Below are positions 1-7,960 of a stretch of DNA of 43,571 nucleotides, piece after piece. The notes beneath the pieces were generated by a model. It was not told the origin of the DNA, did no database searches, and saw only the letters and a list, made by a program, of their open reading frames with translations. The DNA is taken from the NCBI GenBank assembly GCA_902773675.1, contig CACYFN010000021.1:1-43571 (forward strand), in the 5' to 3' direction. The DNA comes from an uncultured Erysipelotrichaceae bacterium. Its GTDB lineage: Bacteria; Bacillota_I; Bacilli_A; RF39; UBA660. Each line of letters starts with the position of its first letter. The stretch's first letter is position 1. The position numbers were made by a program, and so were the translations under genes.

Positions 1-5
1 CTTTT

Positions 6-1298
6 TTATATTAATTTCAATATATCATTAAAAGTTATGTAAAGCATTAATATCATTAGCAATACTAAAAATATAGTATGAATAGTATTTTCTACTTTTT
101 GATTTACTGGACTTCCTTTTATTTTTTCAATTATTATAAACAATACATGTCCTCCATCAAATGCTGGAATAGGAAGTAAATTTATAAATCCGACATTGAC
201 ACTTATTAATGCTAATAATGATAGTACAGTCATGAATCCTGCTTGTGATGCTGTTCCTACAACATTAAATATTCCAACAGGTCCTGATAACAGTTTTAAA
301 CTTAAATTTCCTGTAATTAAATAGAATATTGTAAATACCATTTGTTCTATTAGACTAAAGAATTTTTTAAATGCATATACAAATGAGCTTAATATATCAT
401 GTTTGTATTCTCCGGTTAAATCAAATCCATAATAGTATCCTGTAAGTGTATCTTTTTTATCTTTTTTTACTTCAATATTTACTATGTCTGAATTTTCATT
501 TGAATCAACTGTTGTTAATTCTAATTCATATTTCTTTGCTTTTTTATCAATTTTGCTTGAAATATCATCTAATTCTTTCAAAAATTCATCATAATTACTT
601 ACTTCTTTACCATTTACAGCAATAATCTTATTTCCGTCTTTTAATTTTTTATGTTTAGAATTTGTTATTTTTAAATCATTTTCTACAGAAAATTCAAATT
701 CTTCTCCATATAAAAGATATTCTTCTCCTATTGCGATAGGATTTATTCTAACATCTCTTTTTTTGCCATCATTTTCAACTGTCATGGTAAATTCTTTTTC
801 ACCTACTACAGCTAATTCTAAGGCTAATTTATCATAATTATTAGTAAATTTACCATTTATGCTAACTATTTTATCTCCTTTTTGAAGGTCTTTTAAGTTG
901 CTTTCACCAATGTATCTGGAATCAAGGGTTACTCCATTTACAAGTGCGACTATAAAAAGCACTACAATAGCAAGAATAAAGTTATTCATTACTCCTGCTA
1001 CCATTATTAATAATCTTTGATACCATTTTTTAGATTGTAATCTTTTTTCAACTGGGATTTTTTCATCTACTTCTACTTCTTCTCCAGCCATTTGTACATA
1101 TCCACCAATTGGAAATAATCTTATGCAATAATCAGTTTCATCATTTTTTCGATTAAATTTAAATAATCTTGGACCCATTCCTATGGAAAATTCATATACA
1201 TATACGCCAAATTTTTTAGCAAATAGAAAATGTCCTAATTCATGTATAAATACTGTTATTCCTAATATAAATATGAAATATATAATTGTTAAAATCAA
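6..1298 (-). CDS. rseP: RseP/RasP site-2 intramembrane zinc metalloprotease
   Basis: This is an M50-family membrane protease that cleaves substrates such as anti-sigma factors and signal-peptide remnants within the membrane. The HELGH zinc motif is at residues 19-23 in the first membrane helix. A PDZ-like middle region contains two 'G.KI..VNGK'-type loops (about residues 140-250). The third zinc ligand lies in the C-terminal NLLPIPAFDGG motif, followed by a last hydrophobic helix. At 430 residues the length is normal. The start is a TTG with a GGAGGG ribosome site six bases upstream. It lies 11 bp downstream of cdsA and is probably cotranscribed. In Bacilli, dxr often sits between these two genes but is absent here. 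Confidence 0.95.
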   Translation of the reverse strand: MILTIIYFIFILGITVFIHELGHFLFAKKFGVYVYEFSIGMGPRLFKFNRKNDETDYCIRLFPIGGYVQMAGEEVEVDEKIPVEKRLQSKKWYQRLLIMVAGVMNNFILAIVVLFIVALVNGVTLDSRYIGESNLKDLQKGDKIVSINGKFTNNYDKLALELAVVGEKEFTMTVENDGKKRDVRINPIAIGEEYLLYGEEFEFSVENDLKITNSKHKKLKDGNKIIAVNGKEVSNYDEFLKELDDISSKIDKKAKKYELELTTVDSNENSDIVNIEVKKDKKDTLTGYYYGFDLTGEYKHDILSSFVYAFKKFFSLIEQMVFTIFYLITGNLSLKLLSGPVGIFNVVGTASQAGFMTVLSLLALISVNVGFINLLPIPAFDGGHVLFIIIEKIKGSPVNQKVENTIHTIFLVLLMILMLYITFNDILKLI

Positions 1299-1309
1299 GT
1301 TAATCCCTC

Positions 1310-2110
1310 CTAAATATAGTTTAAAAATATTGTATATGTTAGCATTACAAAAATAATACTATCTAATCTATCGAGTATTCCGCCATGTCCTGGCATTATA
1401 TTTGAAAAATCCTTTACTCCATAATATCTTTTGATTGCTGAAAAGAATAGATCACCAATTTGTCCTATTATTGTTAAAAATAAGGTTAAAAATATAATCA
1501 CTAATAAAGATACATCTGGATTTATAATAGTTATATAATAATATGTACATACAAATGTAGCTATTAAGCTTCCACCAAAAAATCCTTCCCAAGTTTTTTT
1601 AGGGGATACTGCTTCTAGTAGTTTATGTTTACCAATTAATCTACCTGTAATTAGTGCAAATGTATCTGTTAGTATTGTTATTAAAAATAAATAGATTATT
1701 AATGTTAACCCTATATTTCTATAAATCACTCCTAAAGATAAAGATATGGTTATGAATAATATTCCTGCTATAAGATAACATGCATCATTAATATTATATT
1801 TATTGCTGCTATGATATAGTACAATTGGAAACATCAATACTAAAAACAAACTAATTATATATCTAAAATCTATTGACATAATCATTTCATTATCAACTTT
1901 TAATTCATAAAATAAAACTGATAACAATATGTATGAAAGTAATTTTATTATATCTGGAAATCTTTTCCTTTTTTCTCTTACATCTAAATATTCTTTTAAT
2001 CCTAACATTGCTATTACATATACTGCTATTTTAAATACTACCCCACCTATAATAAATATCGGTATAAATATAGATAATGCTACTACAGCGCTTATTATTC
2101 TTGTTTTCAA
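1310..2110 (-). CDS. cdsA: Phosphatidate cytidylyltransferase (CDP-diglyceride synthase)
   Basis: Makes CDP-diacylglycerol from phosphatidic acid and CTP, the branch point of phospholipid synthesis in the membrane. The protein is almost entirely hydrophobic helices. Its C-terminal third carries the family signature: PKKTWEGFFGG, then a GDLFFSAIKR stretch, then PGHGGILDRLDS. The start is ambiguous. In-frame GTG codons occur at 2122 and 2119, but a TTG at 2110 is preceded by GGTG at six bases and gives MKTRIISAVV, which resembles the Bacillus N terminus, so I prefer it. It sits first in an operon with rseP, behind a clear promoter at 2136-2164. Confidence 0.94.
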   Translation of the reverse strand: MKTRIISAVVALSIFIPIFIIGGVVFKIAVYVIAMLGLKEYLDVREKRKRFPDIIKLLSYILLSVLFYELKVDNEMIMSIDFRYIISLFLVLMFPIVLYHSSNKYNINDACYLIAGILFITISLSLGVIYRNIGLTLIIYLFLITILTDTFALITGRLIGKHKLLEAVSPKKTWEGFFGGSLIATFVCTYYYITIINPDVSLLVIIFLTLFLTIIGQIGDLFFSAIKRYYGVKDFSNIMPGHGGILDRLDSIIFVMLTYTIFLNYI

Positions 2111-2135
2111 TTTATTCACCACACCTTATGTTAAT

Positions 2136-2164
2136 ATTATAATATATATTTATTATTTATACAA
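2136..2164 (-). promoter_or_regulatory. Predicted sigma-A promoter for cdsA-rseP
   Basis: On the minus strand TTGTAT is followed after 17 bases by a perfect TATAAT, about 25 bases ahead of the preferred cdsA start. Confidence 0.6.
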
Positions 2165-2197
2165 GGTTAATTTTTTTTCATATGTAAAAGAGTGTCA

Positions 2198-2219
2198 AGA
2201 AAAAAAGAGATTATCTCTT
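2198..2219 (-). terminator. Intrinsic terminator after the tail-anchored protein gene
   Basis: On the minus strand AAGAGA-TAA-TCTCTT is followed by a run of T. It overlaps the stop codon of the gene ending at 2218. Confidence 0.7.
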
Positions 2220-3117
2220 AAAAAATTATTTTTATTAAGTAATATAGGATAAATGCAAATATTATTCCTGTTGTAAATCCACCTATAAATAGTGTTAAAT
2301 TATTACTTACAAATGCTGCTTGTTTTGTAGGATGTTCATTTTGGCTATTAGTTAATTGTAGTATTTTAGGCGGATTTTTTTCATTATTTTGCTGTTCTTG
2401 CTGTTTCTTATATTCATCATATTTTGCAAATATTTTCTTCCAAATTTCTATTTGATTTTCTGGAATAAATCTATAAATTTGATCTTGATTATTTATTAAA
2501 AATTCAGCATCAATCATTTGACCATTTATTTCTATAGGTTGATTATTAATCAATTTATTAAATACTTCTTCTTCATTTATTTTTGGTGTTTTTGGTGTTT
2601 CATTAACTGGTTGTTCTTTTACTTCTACTTCATATTTGGTAGTATCTGCATACTTTGCATTAAACCCTGTTTTGTCTTCTTTTAGCCAACACATAATAAC
2701 ATTATTATTGGTATCAAGAGCAATTCCCTCTTCAATATTTATATATTTTATTGGTGGTCTGAAATTATTCTTACTACTTTTAAAAAATTCTATTATTTGT
2801 TTTTTATCGTTAGATATTTTGTTTTTTTCATAATCTATTGTTTCTTCTACAGGCATAATATTTAATTCATGTTTTGCATATTTCTGTTCAAGTCCTAAAA
2901 CACCGTTTGTATTGAATATGGCATCATTGGTATTAAAATTAGATGAACTATTTTGAAGGCTTTCAATTATTTCTTTAGCTGATTTATTACTCTTTGTTAT
3001 ATCTAACATTACTGGTTTACCTGTATTTAAATCAATATATTTGATATACCTTTTATTATCATTTAATCTTACTTCTTCTATACTACTTAAATCGATTTTT
3101 GGTTTTTCATTTTCCAT
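2218..3117 (-). CDS. Unknown C-tail-anchored membrane protein, paralogue of the gene at 4630
   Basis: I do not recognise a named family. The 299-residue protein is hydrophilic and Asn/Glu/Lys-rich, with a single C-terminal membrane helix containing GGFTTGIIFAFI, so it should be tail-anchored with its bulk in the cytoplasm. A unit near residues 185-250 (about 'FNKLINNQPIEINGQMIDAE') resembles two units in the protein encoded at 4630-5592, and the C-terminal helices match (AGFTTGIVVTFII there). The two genes flank an amidase. I chose ATG at 3117 because AGGAG lies seven bases upstream and the -10 box at 3142-3147 lies inside any longer reading frame. A role at the envelope is inference only. 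Confidence 0.8.
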   Translation of the reverse strand: MENEKPKIDLSSIEEVRLNDNKRYIKYIDLNTGKPVMLDITKSNKSAKEIIESLQNSSSNFNTNDAIFNTNGVLGLEQKYAKHELNIMPVEETIDYEKNKISNDKKQIIEFFKSSKNNFRPPIKYINIEEGIALDTNNNVIMCWLKEDKTGFNAKYADTTKYEVEVKEQPVNETPKTPKINEEEVFNKLINNQPIEINGQMIDAEFLINNQDQIYRFIPENQIEIWKKIFAKYDEYKKQQEQQNNEKNPPKILQLTNSQNEHPTKQAAFVSNNLTLFIGGFTTGIIFAFILYYLIKIIF

Positions 3118-3141
3118 AATATTTTCTCCTATTCTTATATT

Positions 3142-3170
3142 ATTATAATACATTTTAAAAAAAATAACAA
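3142..3170 (-). promoter_or_regulatory. Predicted promoter for the gene at 2218-3117
   Basis: On the minus strand TTGTTA and TATAAT are separated by 17 bases. Its position, just after the terminator at 3171-3195, supports a separate transcript starting here. Confidence 0.55.
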
Positions 3171-3195
3171 TAAAAGATAGAGAATTTTCTCTATC
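3171..3195 (-). terminator. Intrinsic terminator after the amidase gene
   Basis: A nine-base inverted repeat (GATAGAGAA/TTCTCTATC) is followed on the minus strand by TTTTATTG, about 140 bp beyond the amidase stop. The stretch 3196-3334 holds no convincing gene. Confidence 0.65.
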
Positions 3196-3334
3196 AAATA
3201 TATTTAAAAATAGTAAGGAGTGTTTGTAATTTTTATTATTTATTTATTAATTTTTTCTCTTATCTATCACCTCAATAATATATTAACAATTTAATATGTA
3301 TTTAAGGTGTTTTAAATGTGTATTTTTTGTGAAA

Positions 3335-4615
3335 TTAATTATAAAATTCTTTTATTGCTTCACTTATTTTTTGACTATAAATTTTATTATCTATCAATTT
3401 CTTTAAATCATCTATATATGACATATATCCTAATTCTATTAAATAACTTTCTGCTGTTTGATTTGAATTATAATATGGATTTAATCCATATTTATCATTT
3501 CTTCCATCGACATAAGCATTAGTTATTCTTCCACCAACTTCTCTTATCATATACATTTCTGGTGTACCTACTTTTATATCATATGTTTTTAATCCTTTTT
3601 CTTTATTTTCTTCGTTAGCTTTTTTGATACTTTCTTCTGTAAATCCATTAAAATATACTCCATCTTCAATTTTATTATGTATTTTTTGAGAAAAACCGTT
3701 TATTTCGGATATTTTACTAGCTAATAATCTAGAAAGGCTATAATCTATATCATTTGGGGTATATACTTCTACTCCGCCATAATTCATTTTACTATCTTCA
3801 CTATTTAGATGTATTGATATGCATAGTTTTGTATGATATTTATTTGGTAACGTTGCTCTTCCTATTTCATTATAATAATCTAAATCTTTATCTTTTTCTC
3901 TAGTAAGTAACACTTTATAACCAAGGTGTTCTAATTCTTTTTTTAGATTAAGTGCTACTTCTAGAGTAATATCTTTTTCATAATATGTTTTTCCATCATA
4001 TTTTTGATCTGCTCCTGAATCTACTCCACCATGTCCAGGATCAATTGCTATATCATAAATATCATTTGGTAGTTTACTTTTTTTAATACTTAGTTTTAAA
4101 TAGTTAATGTTTTTATTATCTATTTTATCTTTTTTAAATTTTATATCTATTTTATTATTTTTATTATTTTTAGTAATTGTATAGTATTCTAAATTAGAAT
4201 CAGATGTATTATTATTTAAACTATAATATTTTGTTGCTTCTTCGGTTGTATATTTAATAAGTATATAATAATTACCTTGATTTAAGGTGTCTAAGTTTAT
4301 TCCTTTGTTAATTAAATCAGATGTATAAAAGAATAATTTATTTTCTTTTATTTCAAAATTACAATCTAGAATTATTTCTTCATCGTTATTTTTTAATACC
4401 AAAGAAAAATTATTAGTACTTACATTATCAATGCCTAGAATTCCTTCTATATTAAAATGGTTACCATATATATAATAATTATTAATGTTTGCCTCTTGCT
4501 CTTCAACAATTGATAAAAATTTAATCTTTTCTTCTTTTTCATTAATTTTATTTATATATAAATAACCATATAGAATTAATAATATTAATATTATAAGTCC
4601 TAATAATTTTTTCAT
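3335..4615 (-). CDS. N-acetylmuramoyl-L-alanine amidase (Amidase_3), membrane-anchored
   Basis: Peptidoglycan hydrolase that cuts the bond between MurNAc and L-alanine. Residues about 4-20 form an N-terminal signal anchor. A non-conserved Asn/Lys-rich region follows to about residue 185. The catalytic domain occupies the C-terminal half: AIDPGHGG (first zinc His), YYEKDITL (zinc Glu), CISIHLN (second zinc His) and LIELGYMS near the end (catalytic Glu). At 426 residues it is longer than a bare amidase because of the N-terminal extracellular segment. It is flanked on both sides by the paralogous tail-anchored proteins, and the upstream gene at 4630 is only 14 bp away, so those two are probably one transcript. 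Confidence 0.92.
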   Translation of the reverse strand: MKKLLGLIILILLILYGYLYINKINEKEEKIKFLSIVEEQEANINNYYIYGNHFNIEGILGIDNVSTNNFSLVLKNNDEEIILDCNFEIKENKLFFYTSDLINKGINLDTLNQGNYYILIKYTTEEATKYYSLNNNTSDSNLEYYTITKNNKNNKIDIKFKKDKIDNKNINYLKLSIKKSKLPNDIYDIAIDPGHGGVDSGADQKYDGKTYYEKDITLEVALNLKKELEHLGYKVLLTREKDKDLDYYNEIGRATLPNKYHTKLCISIHLNSEDSKMNYGGVEVYTPNDIDYSLSRLLASKISEINGFSQKIHNKIEDGVYFNGFTEESIKKANEENKEKGLKTYDIKVGTPEMYMIREVGGRITNAYVDGRNDKYGLNPYYNSNQTAESYLIELGYMSYIDDLKKLIDNKIYSQKISEAIKEFYN

Positions 4616-4629
4616 ACTACATAACCACC

Positions 4630-5592
4630 CTAGAATAAGATTTTTTTGATAGCTATTATTATAAATGTTACAACTATACCAGTTGTAAATCCTGCAAGTG
4701 ACATTATAAATATATTATTTGCGAATCCTGCTTTTTTTGTTTTTATGTTAGAATTTCTATTACTACTTCCACCAGATATTTCTTCATAGTTTCTTTTATC
4801 GTTTTTATATATTTTGATGAGTTTCATTAAACCATCTTTTAAAACTTCATTATCTAGTTCATTTAAAATTGATTCATCTTGGGCCAAGCCTTTTAGTCTT
4901 TCATAATTTAAATTATAATTATTTATATTAAACGATTTTCCATAATATAATGCATTGTATAATTTTTTATATTTCTCATCTTCTAAATTATATATTTTAT
5001 TTTGTTCTTGTTTCTTTATTGTTTCTTCTTCGATTGTTGATTCATTACCAGCAAATGAATGTAATTTGCTATTTCTTTTTTCTATATATATATCTACTAA
5101 ACTTGATATTGTATTTTTTGTTTCTTCATCTTCAATATTATTTATAAAATTGGAATTAATTACACATCTTTTTATTGTTTCTAAATCAATTAAAAATTTT
5201 CCTATGTGAATTTGTTCTCCATTTAATATTTTATCTAATAATTTAGCATACTTACTTTTGTCTGCTTCTTTGGTATAATATATTACTACTTCTCTGATAC
5301 TATACATATTATTTTTTTGAGATATTAAATATACTTTATGATTTTTTGTAATAATAAGTTTTTCTTCATAGCATATCTTAAATATTGGATATTTAGCATT
5401 TATATTATTTATTAAAGTAGTAAATGATTTATCCATATTTAAGTATTTTTGGCTTTCAATATCATTGAATGGAGTTAAAAATAGAGGTATAGTTGGATAA
5501 TCATTATGATCTGCTGCATATATAACTACATCATTGTTTTTAAATTCTATAACAAAATGTCTATAATCATCTAATTTAAATCTTCCTATCAT
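4630..5592 (-). CDS. Unknown C-tail-anchored membrane protein, paralogue of the gene at 2218
   Basis: No named family recognised. The 320-residue protein has an N-terminal segment of mixed strands (residues 1-110) and then two related units, near residues 118-175 ('LDKILNGEQIHIGKFLIDLE') and 205-265 ('YNALYYGKSFNINNYNLNYE'). The C terminus is a membrane helix with AGFTTGIVVTFII. The repeated unit and the helix are shared with the protein at 2218-3117. The start has a good ribosome site (AGGGTGATATC before ATG). It lies 14 bp upstream of the amidase, which suggests a cell-wall-related role. That is inference from context. Confidence 0.8.
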   Translation of the reverse strand: MIGRFKLDDYRHFVIEFKNNDVVIYAADHNDYPTIPLFLTPFNDIESQKYLNMDKSFTTLINNINAKYPIFKICYEEKLIITKNHKVYLISQKNNMYSIREVVIYYTKEADKSKYAKLLDKILNGEQIHIGKFLIDLETIKRCVINSNFINNIEDEETKNTISSLVDIYIEKRNSKLHSFAGNESTIEEETIKKQEQNKIYNLEDEKYKKLYNALYYGKSFNINNYNLNYERLKGLAQDESILNELDNEVLKDGLMKLIKIYKNDKRNYEEISGGSSNRNSNIKTKKAGFANNIFIMSLAGFTTGIVVTFIIIAIKKILF

Positions 5593-5637
5593 GATATCAC
5601 CCTACTATTACACTAATATCATAATATCATAAAATAC

Positions 5638-5661
5638 AAAAAAAAACAAGTTATTTACTTG
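5638..5661 (-). terminator. Intrinsic terminator of the rplU-prp-rpmA operon
   Basis: On the minus strand CAAGT-AAATA-ACTTG is followed by nine T. It overlaps the rpmA stop codon. Confidence 0.75.
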
Positions 5662-5938
5662 GATACACACTAACTTGCTTTCTATCTTTACCTAATCTTT
5701 CAAATTTTACAAATCCACTAATTTTTGCATATACTGTATCATCAGATCCAATTCCTACATTTGTACCTGGATAAACTTTAGTACCTCTTTGACGATATAA
5801 AATAGATCCTCCTGATACATATTCTCCATCACTAGCTTTAGCTCCTAGTCTTTTTGATTCTGAATCACGTCCGTTTTTAGTTGAACCTTGACCTTTTTTA
5901 TGTGCGAATAATTGAATATTCAATTGCATGAATTTCAT
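5651..5938 (-). CDS. rpmA: 50S ribosomal protein bL27 with Prp-cleaved N-terminal extension
   Basis: Large-subunit protein near the peptidyl-transferase centre. The sequence [15 protein letters not shown] is the canonical bL27 N terminus. It is preceded by [11 protein letters not shown], which matches the Firmicutes extension removed after the LxxQxF motif by the protease Prp, encoded immediately upstream. The C-terminal part shows the usual [15 protein letters not shown] and [10 protein letters not shown] blocks. At 95 residues the length is normal. GGGAGGTG lies seven bases before the first ATG. Third gene of rplU-prp-rpmA. Confidence 0.98.
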   Translation of the reverse strand: MKFMQLNIQLFAHKKGQGSTKNGRDSESKRLGAKASDGEYVSGGSILYRQRGTKVYPGTNVGIGSDDTVYAKISGFVKFERLGKDRKQVSVYPSK

Positions 5939-5956
5939 GGATGCACCTCCCTATCT

Positions 5957-6259
5957 TTATTTTATTTTTATATAATCTTTATATTGTTCTTCTAATTCTT
6001 CAAACATACTTATCATATTTATTATTAATAAATCTACTATATCATTGTCTTTAACAATTCCTATTTCTAGTAATCCATCTTCATCACGATAAACTATTGA
6101 TTCTTCATCAATTCTAATTATTGCATTTATTGTTGTTATGGCAATACTAGATACTGATGCACAAACAATATCAAAACCTTCATCAGCATAATTAGCATGT
6201 CCAGATATTTTTACATAATTAATATGATTATTTTCTTCTTTATAACTTATTTTTATCAT
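5957..6259 (-). CDS. prp: Ribosomal-processing cysteine protease Prp
   Basis: Cysteine protease that removes the N-terminal extension of bL27, an essential step in Staphylococcus aureus. The family signature is present: GHANYADEGFDIVCASVS, in which the His of GHA and the Cys of IVCA are the catalytic dyad. It is 100 residues long, as expected. It sits between rplU and rpmA exactly as in Bacillus (ysxB) and follows the rplU stop by one base, so translation is coupled. The bL27 encoded next carries the matching cleavable extension, which supports the assignment. Confidence 0.95.
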   Translation of the reverse strand: MIKISYKEENNHINYVKISGHANYADEGFDIVCASVSSIAITTINAIIRIDEESIVYRDEDGLLEIGIVKDNDIVDLLIINMISMFEELEEQYKDYIKIK

Positions 6260-6260
6260 A

Positions 6261-6563
6261 TTATTTTTCCACTATTTTTTTTATTTCAATTTTTGTATAT
6301 GGTTGACGATGTCCTTGCTTTTTGCGGTAATTCTTCTTAGCATTGTATTTAAATACAATTATTTTTTTGTTTTTACCTTGTTTTACAACTTCACCTATTA
6401 CTTTCGCACCATCTACATAAGGATTACCTACTTTATCATTAACCATTAGTACTTTATCTAGTTCAACTTTACTACCAGCTTCAGCATCTAATTTTTCTAC
6501 ATAAAGTATAGTTCCTTCTGTTACATAGTATTGTTTCCCACCAGTTTCAATAACTGCTTTCAT
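6261..6563 (-). CDS. rplU: 50S ribosomal protein bL21
   Basis: Large-subunit protein that binds 23S rRNA. It starts [14 protein letters not shown] and contains [11 protein letters not shown] and the basic [17 protein letters not shown] block typical of bL21. At 100 residues the length is normal. Ribosome site AAAGGAGG lies ahead of the ATG. First gene of rplU-prp-rpmA, directly behind the L21 leader RNA, which probably gives autoregulation by the L21 protein. Confidence 0.98.
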   Translation of the reverse strand: MKAVIETGGKQYYVTEGTILYVEKLDAEAGSKVELDKVLMVNDKVGNPYVDGAKVIGEVVKQGKNKKIIVFKYNAKKNYRKKQGHRQPYTKIEIKKIVEK

Positions 6564-6579
6564 ATTTTACCTCCTTTAT

Positions 6580-6675
6580 AATCTAAGACTCGCCATTAAA
6601 AGGTACTTACGTTTAAAACCTTATCCGTGCGGTTGTAGTGCTTTTAAGAGGCCCTACACAGTTATAGATTTTACC
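6580..6675 (-). promoter_or_regulatory. L21 leader RNA (rplU autoregulatory leader)
   Basis: The stretch ahead of rplU contains, on the minus strand, the conserved-looking ACCGCACGGATAAGG, then GTAAGTACCTT and GGCGAGTCTTAGATT. AATCTA near its 5' end can pair with TAGATT near its 3' end to close the structure. I recognise this as the Firmicutes L21 leader type, thought to bind L21 protein and control the operon. Exact borders and folding were not computed. Confidence 0.75.
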
Positions 6676-6685
6676 ATATAAATAG

Positions 6686-7399
6686 TTATTTGTCAAACAT
6701 ATTTCTTAAAAAATCTTCTTCTTTTATATATTTATTATTAATATTAAATAGATGACTATAATCTTTTTTCATTTTATTTATATTTTTTATTATTTTAATT
6801 TTTTTAAATTTTAATTTATATAGATATCTTTCTAAATAGAATTTATTTATATAATTATATCTATTTTGATAATATTGATATATATTTTTTATTAGAGGAA
6901 TTAATATTATTATGCTTATTAGATCTTTTTTTATTATTAAAAAGATTAATAATAATATAATTATTATATATGAAAGATGAAATGTCATTATATAACTAGT
7001 TTTAAAATTACTAATTTTATTTAGTAATATATTTAATATTTTTGATCCATCTAAAGGATATATTGGTAATAAATTAAATAAAATTATAATATTATTATAT
7101 AATGGATTTATTTTATAGGTAAATAATAATTGGAATATTATTCCCATTATGGATATTATAAATTCTTCTTTTAGAGGTTTATTAATAAGGTCATTGAATT
7201 TTATTAAACATCCTAAAGGTAGAATTATTATTTCTTTTATTTTCCACTTTAAAGAAATACTAGCTAAAATATGGCCTAATTCATGGATTATAATTATAGT
7301 CATAAATATTATGTAATTATTAAAATATCCCATTAGAAATAGTATTAAAGTAAATAAATATGTAATTGGATGAATTCTAATTTTAAATATAATCTTCAT
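6686..7399 (-). CDS. spoIVFB: SpoIVFB-like M50 intramembrane metalloprotease
   Basis: Polytopic membrane protease. The zinc motif HELGH is at residues 39-43 and the third ligand Asp117 lies in NLLPIYPLDGSKI. In Bacillus, SpoIVFB cleaves pro-sigma-K in the mother cell during sporulation. Gene order spoIVFA-spoIVFB-rplU-prp-rpmA is the same as in Bacillus, which supports orthology. The protein has 237 residues against about 288 in Bacillus, and I see no C-terminal CBS domain, the region that senses ATP in the Bacillus enzyme. It overlaps the upstream gene by 17 bases. Whether this organism makes spores cannot be judged from this window. Confidence 0.85.
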   Translation of the reverse strand: MKIIFKIRIHPITYLFTLILFLMGYFNNYIIFMTIIIIHELGHILASISLKWKIKEIIILPLGCLIKFNDLINKPLKEEFIISIMGIIFQLLFTYKINPLYNNIIILFNLLPIYPLDGSKILNILLNKISNFKTSYIMTFHLSYIIIILLLIFLIIKKDLISIIILIPLIKNIYQYYQNRYNYINKFYLERYLYKLKFKKIKIIKNINKMKKDYSHLFNINNKYIKEEDFLRNMFDK

Positions 7400-7910
7400 A
7401 ATTTAGAATTTTACCATCTTTTTTAAATACTAAATATAAGTAATTATCTGCTTCTCCTATAATTTTACCTTTTTCAATATAATCATATAATTTAACATTT
7501 ACATTATTTATATTTCCATACCAAACATCTATTCCATTTGTTTGTTCTATAATAATTACATTTCCATAATTATCTTTAGTACCAATAAATACTACTATTC
7601 CACTTTCTTGATTAGGTATTGAGTAATTGTTATCTACTTTTAACTTTACCCCTTCATTATAGGATTCTTTTTGTTGATATGATATTTTTTCATTAAATAC
7701 TGTTTTTTCATTGAATGTAGGTATTTCTATAATATTACTAAAATACTTATTATATAAATTACTTACTTTTGTAAAAGAAAAGTTTGTATTATATACATAT
7801 CTATAAAAATTATTTTTAAAGCTTATATTTGATTTCATTAGTATTAACATAATAAGTGTGATTATTATTGTTATTAATAGTTTACTTAAAAATATTTTTA
7901 TTTTATGCAT
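7383..7910 (-). CDS. spoIVFA: SpoIVFA-like membrane protein with degenerate M23/LytM domain
   Basis: Partner and regulator of SpoIVFB in Bacillus. An N-terminal membrane helix (about residues 8-25) is followed by a linker and a C-terminal lipoyl/M23-like fold with GIVVFIG, YGNVIIIEQTNG, KLYDYIEKGKIIGEA and YLYLVFKKDGK. The zinc ligands of active LytM enzymes are absent, as in SpoIVFA, so it is probably not a peptidase. I chose ATG at 7910 (MHKIKIF) because GGTG lies six bases upstream; an ATG four codons earlier would overlap the ribosome site. The position directly upstream of and overlapping spoIVFB supports the call. Confidence 0.75.
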   Translation of the reverse strand: MHKIKIFLSKLLITIIITLIMLILMKSNISFKNNFYRYVYNTNFSFTKVSNLYNKYFSNIIEIPTFNEKTVFNEKISYQQKESYNEGVKLKVDNNYSIPNQESGIVVFIGTKDNYGNVIIIEQTNGIDVWYGNINNVNVKLYDYIEKGKIIGEADNYLYLVFKKDGKILNYEDYI

Positions 7911-7932
7911 ATTATTCACCATTTAATTATAT

Positions 7933-7960
7933 GAAAAAAACTAAGGCTTATGCCTTAGTT
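7933..7960 (-). terminator. Intrinsic terminator of the SPFH gene
   Basis: On the minus strand ACTAAGGC-ATAA-GCCTTAGT is followed by six T. The hairpin overlaps the stop codon of the SPFH gene (7948). Confidence 0.8.

Noticed and set aside
1929-2252. Plus-strand open frame across the cdsA promoter
   Set aside because: No ribosome site, no recognisable protein and it runs antisense through cdsA; AT-rich antisense frames of this length are common here.
3196-3334. Small gene between the amidase and its terminator
   Set aside because: Only a seven-codon GTG frame without a ribosome site was found on the minus strand, and no supported frame on the plus strand.
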